From NCBI GenBank assembly GCA_963783865.1, contig CAWAPD010000001.1, forward strand, positions 682,001 to 746,000: a stretch of 64,000 bases of DNA, given 5' to 3'. A program made the translations under genes and the position numbers. Origin of the DNA: CAWAPD01 sp963783865. Lineage in GTDB: Bacteria > Actinomycetota > Thermoleophilia > UBA2241. This document shows, piece by piece, positions 37,572-45,229 of the stretch. Positions within the stretch are counted from its first letter, which is position 1; each line of letters begins with the position of its first letter. Under the pieces are notes generated by a model. That model was not told the DNA's origin. It did not search any database and saw nothing but the letters and a program-made list of their open reading frames with translations.

Positions 37572-38576
37572 ATGGAGAGTCCGGACGTGGCCACAGGCGG
37601 GACGACGCCGGGGGCGCCGGCGTTGCCGGCGCCCCCGGCGTCGTCCCGCCTTGACGGCGCCCCAGACGCTGCCCCATCGGCAAAGCGCTGGCGCGGCTAC
37701 TCCGAGACGTTCGCCGCCGGCGTCATCGACGGCTCGATCGGCACCGTCGTCACGTGGGCCACGATGTCGGCCAGCATGCTCGTCGCCCTGCGCATGGCGT
37801 TCGCCGCGCTCACGCTGGGGGTGGTCGTGGCCGTGCGCCGCGACTGGCGGGCGCTCTGGCAGCCGGGCGTGCGCCTGCGCCTGTTCGTCTGTGGGCTGGC
37901 GCTGGCGTTCAACCTGCTCAGCTACTTCATCGCCATCCGCACGACCGGCGTGGCCGTGGCCATCTTCCTGTCGTACCTGGCGCCGGTGTACGTCGCCTTC
38001 GTGGCGCCGCACCTCGAGGGCGGGCGCACCGAGCGCATCGTCTACGTCTCGCTGGTCGTGGGCCTGGCCGGGATGGCGCTGATCCTGGTCCCGGGCCTCG
38101 TCGGCGAGGGGGGCCTGCACCTGACCGCCTACGGCCTGTTCTTCGCCGTGCTGGCCGGCGTGCTGTACGCCGTCTACCTGATCGGCGGCAAGCAGCTGCG
38201 TCACCGGCAGGTCAGCGGCACCACCATCGTCTTCGCCATGACGGTCGTCGCCACGGTCGTGCTGATGCCGCTGGGGCTCACGCACACGTCGGCGGCGGAG
38301 TTCAGCGGCGGCAACGTGCTGGCGGCCGCCTACCTCGGGGTCGTCTGCACGGCGCTGACCTTCAGCCTGATCATGGACGGGATGCACTTCATCCGCGTGC
38401 AGCACTCGGCGATCCTCGGCTACATCGAGCCGGTGAGCGCGCCGCTCTACGCGTTCGTCCTGCTCGGCCAGCGGCCGAGTCTCTGGACGATCGCCGGCGG
38501 CGCGCTCATCATCGCCGCCGGGATCCTCGTCGTGCGCTACGGCGGCGAGGAGCCAGAGCCGGAGTTCCACCAGTGA
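37572..38576 (+). CDS. EamA/DMT-family transporter 1
   Basis: A 334-residue drug/metabolite transporter with ten predicted membrane helices in two EamA repeats (first repeat from SETFAAGVIDGSIGTVV; second ends ILGYIEPVSAPLYAFVLLGQRPS). Such proteins export amino acids or related metabolites; direction and substrate are unknown. The N-terminal 38 residues are Pro/Ala-rich and are encoded by a perfect 26-bp palindrome. ATG 37572 is the only good start before the first helix. It follows the RACE gene by 14 bases and overlaps EamA2 (GTGA). Confidence 0.88.
   Translation: MESPDVATGGTTPGAPALPAPPASSRLDGAPDAAPSAKRWRGYSETFAAGVIDGSIGTVVTWATMSASMLVALRMAFAALTLGVVVAVRRDWRALWQPGVRLRLFVCGLALAFNLLSYFIAIRTTGVAVAIFLSYLAPVYVAFVAPHLEGGRTERIVYVSLVVGLAGMALILVPGLVGEGGLHLTAYGLFFAVLAGVLYAVYLIGGKQLRHRQVSGTTIVFAMTVVATVVLMPLGLTHTSAAEFSGGNVLAAAYLGVVCTALTFSLIMDGMHFIRVQHSAILGYIEPVSAPLYAFVLLGQRPSLWTIAGGALIIAAGILVVRYGGEEPEPEFHQ
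37596..37650. repeat. 26-bp perfect inverted repeat in the 5' end of the EamA1 gene
   Basis: Arms 37596-37621 and 37625-37650 match without a mismatch around a 3-base loop GTT. It starts 39 bases after the RACE stop and codes for GGTTPGAPALPAPPASSR, a low-complexity tail, so it may be a former terminator swallowed by an extended gene. Confidence 0.9.
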
Positions 38577-39625
38577 GCGGGCGGCCGGAGCAGGGCGGCG
38601 CCCCGACCGCCGCCGTCCCGACCGCCGCCGTCCCGGGCGCCGCCATCACGGCCGCCCCCGCCGGAGCCGTCCCCGCCGGAGCCGCCCCGGCCGGAGCCGC
38701 TCCCGCCCGGCCGGCGGCCGTTCCTCGCGACCCCGTCGGCTACGCGCTCGCCGCGGGCTGCTTCCTGATCTGGGGCGGGGTCGGCGTGCTGGTCCGCCTG
38801 ACGACGATGCCCGAGAGCGCACTGGTGGTCGCGCGCATGGGGATCGCCGCGGTGGCGGTCGCGGCCGTCTTCGCGCGCCCCGCGATGTTCGCCGAGCTGC
38901 GCGAGCGACGCCGCTTCCGGCGCCTCCTCGTGATGGGCGCCTTCAGTGCCGCGACGCTGCTCCTGTTCTTCACCGCCTTGCGGCTGACCGACGTCGCCGT
39001 GGCCATGTTCCTCATGTTCACCGGCCCGGTGTACGTCGCCCTCCTTGCCCCGCGCCTGCTGGGCGAGCGCGCCGACCGGGTCGTCTACCCGGCCGTCGCG
39101 CTCGCCCTGGCCGGCATGGCCGTGATCCTTCTGCCGGGACTGTCGGGTCCCCACCGCTTCTCGACCCTCGGCGTGCTCTGCGGCGTGGCCAGCGGGTTCA
39201 CCTACACAGGCTACGCGCTCACCACCAAGCTGCTGACGCGCGAGGTCCGCAGCGTGACGATCGCGCTGAGCGAGATGGTCCTGGATGTGCTCTTCCTGCT
39301 GCCGCTCGCCGTCTGGCAGTACTCGAGCAGCGACTTCTCGCCCACCCTGCACGACCTCTGGGTGGTGCTGGTGCTCGCCCTCGTGTGCACGGCGGTGCCG
39401 TACGTCGTCTTCGTCGAGAGCATCCGCCGCATCCGCGTCGAGCACGTCTCGATCCTGGGCTACCTCGAGCCGCTGAGCGCGCCGATCTACGCGCTCGTGT
39501 TCCTTGGGCTCGGGACGGCGGCGACGACCCTCGCCGGAGGCGCGCTCATCGTCGCCGCCGGCCTGCTGGTCATCCTCTTCGGCTCCGGCGAGCAGGCGCG
39601 GGCGGGGGCGGAGGTGCCGCTGTGA
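38573..39625 (+). CDS. EamA/DMT-family transporter 2
   Basis: A 350-residue ten-helix DMT transporter. The N-terminal 50 residues are Ala/Pro/Val repeats (PTAAVPTAAVP, AGAVPAGAAPAGAAPA). Both EamA repeats are present (CFLIWGGVGVLVRLTTMPES; VSILGYLEPLSAPIYALVFLG). GTG 38573 overlaps the EamA1 stop. It is closely related to its neighbours and looks like a tandem duplication, yet the three copies have clearly diverged and may act on different products of the cluster. Confidence 0.86.
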   Translation: MSGRPEQGGAPTAAVPTAAVPGAAITAAPAGAVPAGAAPAGAAPARPAAVPRDPVGYALAAGCFLIWGGVGVLVRLTTMPESALVVARMGIAAVAVAAVFARPAMFAELRERRRFRRLLVMGAFSAATLLLFFTALRLTDVAVAMFLMFTGPVYVALLAPRLLGERADRVVYPAVALALAGMAVILLPGLSGPHRFSTLGVLCGVASGFTYTGYALTTKLLTREVRSVTIALSEMVLDVLFLLPLAVWQYSSSDFSPTLHDLWVVLVLALVCTAVPYVVFVESIRRIRVEHVSILGYLEPLSAPIYALVFLGLGTAATTLAGGALIVAAGLLVILFGSGEQARAGAEVPL

Positions 39626-39645
39626 GCGGCACCTCCGCCCCCGCC
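39601..39645. repeat. 21-bp perfect hairpin with the EamA3 start codon as its loop
   Basis: Arms 39601-39621 and 39625-39645 are exact complements; the 3-base loop 39622-39624 is GTG, the start codon of EamA3, and the EamA2 stop TGA is 39623-39625. Translation of EamA2 would melt the stem, so EamA3 should start only by coupling. Confidence 0.9.
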
Positions 39646-40611
39646 GGCTCCCGCACGCCCACGCCGGCGGCCGCGCCCTCATCGGCGCCCGCCGCGTCCG
39701 CCGCCGCCTCCCCACCGCAGGGCAGCGCCGCCGGCTACCTGATGATCTCGGGCTCGTACCTCGTGATGGGCTCGATCGGCGCACTCGTCGCCTGGACCAC
39801 CGCTCCCGAGAGCGCGCTGCTCGTGGTCCGTTTCGTGACCGCCGGCCTGGTGCTGGGCGCCGTCTTCGCGCGCCGGCGGCCGTGGGCCGGCATCCGCCGG
39901 CCCGGCATACCGACGCGCCTCCTGCTGATGGGCCTGGTCGACTCCGCCACCCTGCTGCTGTTCTTCATCGCCCTGCGCACGACCAGCGTCGCGATCGGCA
40001 TGTTCCTCGAGTTCCTGGCCCCGGTCTGGATCGCCATGATCGCGCCACGCGTCTTCCGGTCCCGGACCGAGCCGGTCGTCTACGGCGCCCTCGCCATCGC
40101 GCTGGCCGGCCTGGTCCTGATCCTGACGCCGATGCTGCGCGGCGAGGGCGTCCACATCTCGTCGCTGGGCGTGCTCGCCGGCCTGGCGTCGGGCTTCGGC
40201 TACGCCACCTTCCAGCTGATCGTGAAGGGCCTGACCAACCGCGGCGTCGGGGCAGTGACGATCGTGCTGAGCGAGATGGTGATCGACGCCGCCGTGCTTC
40301 TCCCGCTGGCGCTCTGGCAGACGGTCGGCTCCGGCTACCACATGACCGGCCGCGACCTGCTCGCGGGGCTGATCCTCGGTGTGGTGTGCACGGCGTTCGC
40401 CTACACGATCTGGACCGAGGGGATGAGCCGTGTACGGGTGCAGCACGCCGGCGTCCTCGGCTACTTCGAGCCGGTCAGCGCGCCGGTGTACGCGCTGGTG
40501 CTGCTCGGCCAGGCGATCTCGCTGTGGACGATCGCCGGCGGGGCGCTGATCGTCGCGGCGGGCCTGCTCGTGATCGTGCTCGGGGAGCGCGAGGAGCTGG
40601 TACCGGCATGA
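39622..40611 (+). CDS. EamA/DMT-family transporter 3
   Basis: A 329-residue ten-helix DMT transporter (GYLMISGSYLVMGSIGALVAW; VQHAGVLGYFEPVSAPVYALVLLGQ). GTG 39622 overlaps the EamA2 stop (GTGA) and lies exactly in a hairpin loop, so expression probably depends on EamA2 translation. No Shine-Dalgarno sequence is free of the stem. It is the last gene of the RACE-EamA run; 118 bases separate it from the aminotransferase gene. Confidence 0.86.
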   Translation: MSGTSAPAGSRTPTPAAAPSSAPAASAAASPPQGSAAGYLMISGSYLVMGSIGALVAWTTAPESALLVVRFVTAGLVLGAVFARRRPWAGIRRPGIPTRLLLMGLVDSATLLLFFIALRTTSVAIGMFLEFLAPVWIAMIAPRVFRSRTEPVVYGALAIALAGLVLILTPMLRGEGVHISSLGVLAGLASGFGYATFQLIVKGLTNRGVGAVTIVLSEMVIDAAVLLPLALWQTVGSGYHMTGRDLLAGLILGVVCTAFAYTIWTEGMSRVRVQHAGVLGYFEPVSAPVYALVLLGQAISLWTIAGGALIVAAGLLVIVLGEREELVPA

Positions 40612-40729
40612 GCGATCGTCGGCCTTGGCGAGTCCTGCGGCAGGTCGACGACCCCGGCTGAGCCGCCGGCGCGCAAGGCATAGAATCCACTCAGGGGACG
40701 CATCGTCCCGCGCAACAGAAGGAGCCAGT

Positions 40730-42001
40730 ATGACCACGAGACACGTGGAGAGCGCCCCGCCGCTCACCCTCACCAGGTCCCTGTCGATGCTCGAGGACGC
40801 CCAGCGGCTCACGCCCGGCGGCGTCGGCGGCATCCGTCGGCCCTACAACTTCGTCGTCGGCGAGTACCCCGTCTTCATCACCCACGGCAAGGGCGGCCAC
40901 ATCTTCGACGTCGACGGCAACGAGTACATCGACATGCTCTGCGCCTACGGGCCGATCATCCTCGGCTACGTCGAGCCCGAGATCAACGACGCCGCCAAGG
41001 CCCAGATGGACAAGGGCTTCTGCTTCAGCCTGGTCCAGCCCCTGCAGAACGAGCTCGAGCAGCGGCTTGCCGACATCATGCCGTGCGGCGAGCAGACGAT
41101 CCTGGTCAAGACAGGCTCTGACGCGACCAACGCGGCCGTGCGCGCGATGCGCGCCTACACCGGTCGCGACGTCATCGCCCGCTGCGGCTACCATGGCTGG
41201 GGCGACTGGTGCGTCGAGCATCACGGCGGCGTGCCGCAGGCCGTGTGGGAGCTGACCAAGGAGTTCGAGTACGGCAAGCTCGACGACCTCGAGCGCGTCT
41301 TCGCCGAGAATCCCGGCCGGGTCGCCGGCGTCGTCATCACGCCCGTCGGCCACCCGATGGCCAAGCCGATCATCGCGCCGCCGCCGGGGTACCTGGAGGC
41401 GGTCGTCGACCTGTGCCACAAGAACGGCGCCGTCGTCACCTTCGACGAGATCCGCACCGGCTTCCGCGTGAGCATGGGTGGAGCCAGCGAGCGCTACGGC
41501 GTCACGCCCGACCTGACCACGGTCGGCAAGGCGATGGCCAACGGCTACTCGATCGCGGCGCTGGTCGGCAGGCGCGAGATCATGAGCGTCTACGTGAAGG
41601 ACGCCTTCCTGAGCTCGACGTACTTCCCCAACAGCCTCGAGATGGCCGCCAGCATGAAGTGCCTCGAGGTGCTCGAGCGCGAGAAGGTGCAGGACGCGAT
41701 CTGGGAGCGCGGCACGCGCTTCCTCGACCGGCTCGGCACGATCGTCGACGAGTCCGGCGTGCCGGTCACCAAGTCGGGCATCCCGCCGATGCCGTTCCTC
41801 ACCTTCGACCACGTCGACGACCACTACAAGGAGCGGCGCACCGAGTTCTACACGCAGTGCATCCGACGCGGCCTGTTCGTGCAGCCGTATCACCACTGGT
41901 ACATCGCCTACCGGCACACCGAAGAGGATCTCACGCGCGCGCTCGACGTCGTCGGGGAGTCGCTGGCCTACGTGGCCGAGAGCCATCCCTGGAAGAAGTA
42001 G
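40730..42001 (+). CDS. Class III aminotransferase (glutamate-1-semialdehyde aminomutase-like)
   Basis: A 423-residue fold-type I PLP enzyme. GKGGHIFDVDGNEYIDML, ILVKTGSDATNAAVRAMRAY, VVTFDEIRTGFR and TVGKAMANGY (Schiff-base lysine) place it in the HemL/omega-aminotransferase class. HemL itself is unlikely here because no heme genes are near and the gene precedes a beta-keto acid cleavage enzyme by 22 bases. Making the 3-keto acid from a beta-amino acid, such as beta-lysine from KamA, would fit the context. The ATG at 40730 has AGAAGGAG upstream. TAGAAT at 40680-40685 could be its -10. Confidence 0.85.
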   Translation: MTTRHVESAPPLTLTRSLSMLEDAQRLTPGGVGGIRRPYNFVVGEYPVFITHGKGGHIFDVDGNEYIDMLCAYGPIILGYVEPEINDAAKAQMDKGFCFSLVQPLQNELEQRLADIMPCGEQTILVKTGSDATNAAVRAMRAYTGRDVIARCGYHGWGDWCVEHHGGVPQAVWELTKEFEYGKLDDLERVFAENPGRVAGVVITPVGHPMAKPIIAPPPGYLEAVVDLCHKNGAVVTFDEIRTGFRVSMGGASERYGVTPDLTTVGKAMANGYSIAALVGRREIMSVYVKDAFLSSTYFPNSLEMAASMKCLEVLEREKVQDAIWERGTRFLDRLGTIVDESGVPVTKSGIPPMPFLTFDHVDDHYKERRTEFYTQCIRRGLFVQPYHHWYIAYRHTEEDLTRALDVVGESLAYVAESHPWKK

Positions 42002-42023
42002 ACGAAGTGACAGGGGGTCGTTG

Positions 42024-42857
42024 ATGGACAAGCTGATCATCACCGTCGCCGGCGTCGGCGCCGAGACGACCAGGGAGGCGCAGCCGGCCCTGCCGGTCAG
42101 CGCCGTCGAGATCGGCGAGGCGGCGGCTGCCTGCCGCGAGGCCGGCGCCTCGATGTTCCACCTGCACGTGCGCGACGCGGCCGGCGACCCGACGCAGGCC
42201 AAAGAGGTGTTCGCGGCGGCGATCGAGGAGATCCGCAAGCGCACCGACATCATCGTCCAGACCTCGACCGGCGGGGCGATGGGCATGACCGCCGACGAGC
42301 GTCTGCAGCCGCTCGAGCTCGATCCCGAGATGGCCTCGCTCACCACCGGCACGGCCAACTTCGGCGACGACGTGTTCTTCAACGACAGCGCGCTGATGAC
42401 CGAGTTCTACCAGCGGATGCAGGCCAAGGGAGTGCGGCCCGAGTTCGAGATCTTCGAGGCGGGACAGATCGACAACGCGCTCAAGCTGGTGAGGAAGTTC
42501 GGGCCGGCCGGGCCGCTGCTGCACTGGGACTTCGTGCTCGGCGTGCCGGGCAGCATGAGCGGCGAGCCGCGCAACCTGGTGTTCCTGGTCGACCAGATAC
42601 CGAAGGAGGGGTCGACCTGGACCTGCACGGGCATCGGCCGCTGGCACATGCCAGTGACGATGGCGGCCCTGGCGCTGGGCGGCAACGTACGTCTTGGCTT
42701 TGAGGACAACGTCTTCTACCACAAGGGCGTGCTGGCCGAGAGCAACGCCCAGATGGTGGCCCGGGTGGCGCGGCTCGCGAAGGAGTGGGACAGGGACTGT
42801 GCCACTCCCGACGAGGCGCGCCGCATCCTCAAGCTGCCGCCGTACGACAAGGAATAG
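42024..42857 (+). CDS. Beta-keto acid cleavage enzyme (BKACE/DUF849, 3-keto-5-aminohexanoate cleavage type)
   Basis: A 277-residue TIM-barrel Zn enzyme that reacts a beta-keto acid with acetyl-CoA to give acetoacetate and a new acyl-CoA. The zinc ligands and catalytic residues of Kce are at matching positions: Glu14, His46 and His48 (HLHVRD), Arg223, Glu227 and Asp228 (VRLGFEDN). Known family substrates include 3-keto-5-aminohexanoate from lysine fermentation and dehydrocarnitine. Following an aminotransferase and in a region with kamA, it most likely cleaves an amino-keto acid made from lysine or a betaine. ATG 42024 follows AGGGGGTCG. Confidence 0.9.
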   Translation: MDKLIITVAGVGAETTREAQPALPVSAVEIGEAAAACREAGASMFHLHVRDAAGDPTQAKEVFAAAIEEIRKRTDIIVQTSTGGAMGMTADERLQPLELDPEMASLTTGTANFGDDVFFNDSALMTEFYQRMQAKGVRPEFEIFEAGQIDNALKLVRKFGPAGPLLHWDFVLGVPGSMSGEPRNLVFLVDQIPKEGSTWTCTGIGRWHMPVTMAALALGGNVRLGFEDNVFYHKGVLAESNAQMVARVARLAKEWDRDCATPDEARRILKLPPYDKE

Positions 42858-42898
42858 GAGGCGCGGGGCGGGCGGCGCAGCCGCCCGCCCCGCGCCTC
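42858..42898 (+). terminator. GC hairpin terminator after the BKACE gene
   Basis: Arms 42858-42875 and 42881-42898 (18 bp, perfect), loop CGCAG, starting immediately behind the BKACE stop. There is no U-run, but its place at a gene end fits a terminator or 3'-end protector. Confidence 0.65.
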
Positions 42899-42959
42899 TC
42901 GCCACGCCTCTTCCACCGTGCGACGTACACAGCCCAGACAACGGCTGCGGTCTCACGCC

Positions 42960-42988
42960 GTCACAATCCCCGGGCAAAGGGGTACTAT
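42960..42988 (+). promoter_or_regulatory. Promoter before the GGDEF gene
   Basis: GTCACA (42960-42965) and TACTAT (42983-42988) with 17-base spacing, giving a start near 42995 and a leader of about 50 bases. The spacer includes CCCCGGGCAAAGGGG. Confidence 0.5.
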
Positions 42989-43043
42989 TCGGCAATAGGG
43001 TACAGAGGCCTTCAAACGCGGGTGAGTAGGGGGACACCTCCAG

Positions 43044-45137
43044 GTGGGTCTGCTCAGAGACCGTCCGGACGGCGGGCGTCGCAGTATGTCGGCCGCCGAC
43101 TTGGTCCAGCTCGGTAACCAGCTTCGTTCAAGCCCGGACCTCGACAGTGTCGTGCGCACCATCGCCACGGCCGCGTCCCGGACCCTCGGCTTCGACGAGA
43201 TCGCCGTCTACCTGCTGGAGCCGGACGGGGCCAGCTACCGCGCGCACGCCGTGGTCGGTCGCGACGAGGCCGTCGACCGTGCCATCCTCGCGACCCCGAT
43301 CCCCGCCGCCGTGCTGGACGCCATGCTGGTCGAGCGCTACCAGATCGGCGCCGCCTACTTCGTCGACCATCGCGACCACGCCTGGACCCCGGAGGAGCGG
43401 CGCTACTTCCCGGTCGCCCAGGCGGGCCCGGCGGTCGGCGGCGAGTGGCACCGCGACGACCTGCTGCTGGTGCCGCTCAAGGCGACGTCGGACCGCATCG
43501 TCGGCGTCCTCGACCTCGCCGATCCGACCGACCGCCGCCTGCCCGACGTGGCGCTGTCGCGCCAGCTCGAGGTGTTCGCCACCTTCGCCGTCACGGCCGT
43601 GGTCAACGCTCAGCAGTACGAGGAGCTGGAGCGCGCCAGGGCGGCACTCGAGGAGCAGCTCCAGGTGCGCCACGACCTGCTCGACCTGAGCGGCGTCCTG
43701 CTCGGCACGCTCGACAGCGCCGCCGTGTTCGGTGAGATCGCCGACGTCCTCAAGCGGCTGGTCGATTACGACACGATCGACATCTCCCTGGTCGACGAGA
43801 GCGAGGACGAGCTGGTGACGATCTTCGCCCAGGACCAGTGGGCCGAGGAGATCCTCGAGTTCAGGATGCCGGTCGACCACGGCGTCGGCGGCTGGGTGGT
43901 CCGCAACGACGAGGCCCAGCTCATCAACGACATGAACAGCGACTCGCGCGCGGTGCGGGTGCCCGGCACCGACCTCGAGCAGCAGGCTTCGATCCTCGTG
44001 CCCCTGCGCCATACCGGGCGCGTGATCGGGCTGCTGATCATCGACCGCCTCGGCGGCCGCACGTTCGAGGAGCGCGACCTCGAGACCGTCCAGCTGTTCG
44101 CCAACCTCGCGGCCATCGCGATCCAGAACGCGCGCACGTACAAGGAGATGGAGCTGCAGGCCAGCACCGACGGTCTCACGGGCCTCGACAACCACCGCCG
44201 CTTTCAGGAGACGCTGGCCAGCGAGGTGGCGCGCGCGGCCCGGTACGAGAGCGGCTTCTGCCTGCTGATGATGGACCTCGACCACTTCAAGGTGATCAAC
44301 GACAGCCTCGGTCATCAGCACGGCGACGGCGTGTTGCAGGCCGTGGCCGGGGTGCTGCGACGCTGTTCGCGCGAGTCGGACAGCGCCGCCCGCTACGGCG
44401 GCGAGGAGTTCACGATGATCCTGCCGCACGCGAGCCTCGACGAGGCGCGCGGCGCGGCCGAGCGCATCCGGGCGCTGGTCGCTGAGATCCCCGCCGGCGA
44501 CCCCGTGCTGAAGGTGACCATGTCGATCGGCGTGGCCGCGTTCCCCGACGCGGCCGGCGACAAGGACGGCATCATCGGCGCCGCCGACGCGGCGCTTCTG
44601 GCGGCCAAGGCCGCGGGCCGCGACCGGGTCTGCACGTACGGCGAGCCGGCGGCGGCGGTGCGGCGGGCGCCGGCGGAGACGGCGCTCACCCAGTTCGCGC
44701 GCCGCTTCGCGGCGCGCGCCGGCCTGAGCGACGAGGAGGCGACCGCGCTCGCCTCCGCCGCCGAGGTGCTCGAGTCGGCTCCGCAGGGCGACGGTCTGCG
44801 CGCGATCAACGGCAAGAAGGCGGGCGAGGCCGCGGAGGCGGCCTCGCCCATCATCCTGCAGGTCTTCAACGCCCTCCTCTACGGGACCGAGCGCTGGGAC
44901 GGCCATGGCTATCCCGAAGGCTTGCGAGGCGAGGCGATCCCTCCGGTCGCCCGCGCCTACGCGGTCCTGCGCGCCTGGGTCGAGTCGGGGGCGGCCGGCG
45001 GCGCGTCGTTGCGCGCACGTTCGGGCAAGCAGCTCGACCCCCGCCTGGTCAACCGGTTCCTGGCATTCCTCGCCGAAGAGACCGGCCGCCTGTCGCCGGT
45101 CAGTGCACTGCCAAGGGCCGGCGCGCGCGAGCGGTAG
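43044..45137 (+). CDS. GAF-GAF-GGDEF diguanylate cyclase with degenerate HD-GYP tail
   Basis: A 697-residue cytoplasmic signalling protein without membrane helices. GAF domains lie at about 15-190 and 215-375. The GGDEF domain is at about 380-540 with active-site YGGEEF near residue 452, an inhibitory RxxD (RESD) five residues before it, and STDGLTGLDNHRRF. So it should make cyclic di-GMP. The last 150 residues end in ERWDGHGYPEGLRGEAIPPVARA, the second half of an HD-GYP domain, but the first HD residues are missing, so hydrolysis is unlikely. The start is GTG 43044 or ATG 43086. The type IV pilin genes 3 kb downstream are a plausible output. Confidence 0.88.
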   Translation: MGLLRDRPDGGRRSMSAADLVQLGNQLRSSPDLDSVVRTIATAASRTLGFDEIAVYLLEPDGASYRAHAVVGRDEAVDRAILATPIPAAVLDAMLVERYQIGAAYFVDHRDHAWTPEERRYFPVAQAGPAVGGEWHRDDLLLVPLKATSDRIVGVLDLADPTDRRLPDVALSRQLEVFATFAVTAVVNAQQYEELERARAALEEQLQVRHDLLDLSGVLLGTLDSAAVFGEIADVLKRLVDYDTIDISLVDESEDELVTIFAQDQWAEEILEFRMPVDHGVGGWVVRNDEAQLINDMNSDSRAVRVPGTDLEQQASILVPLRHTGRVIGLLIIDRLGGRTFEERDLETVQLFANLAAIAIQNARTYKEMELQASTDGLTGLDNHRRFQETLASEVARAARYESGFCLLMMDLDHFKVINDSLGHQHGDGVLQAVAGVLRRCSRESDSAARYGGEEFTMILPHASLDEARGAAERIRALVAEIPAGDPVLKVTMSIGVAAFPDAAGDKDGIIGAADAALLAAKAAGRDRVCTYGEPAAAVRRAPAETALTQFARRFAARAGLSDEEATALASAAEVLESAPQGDGLRAINGKKAGEAAEAASPIILQVFNALLYGTERWDGHGYPEGLRGEAIPPVARAYAVLRAWVESGAAGGASLRARSGKQLDPRLVNRFLAFLAEETGRLSPVSALPRAGARER

Positions 45138-45229
45138 CCGGGCGCCCCACCCGCCCCGCATTCGGACGACCGGCGATGCAAGACCGCCGGAGTCGTTTCC
45201 GGAAGCACCGTTTCTGCCATACTTGACCC

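Noticed and set aside
37596..37650. Plain Rho-independent terminator of the RACE gene
   Set aside because: No U-tract follows, and the only workable EamA1 start lies upstream, making the palindrome coding; kept as a repeat instead.
42958..43030. Possible cyclic di-GMP (GEMM) riboswitch before the GGDEF gene, because of GGGCAAAG and a small hairpin
   Set aside because: The second conserved segment (GACGCAAAGCC) is absent, and the GGGCAAAG lies in the spacer of a good 17-base promoter, so it would not be transcribed.
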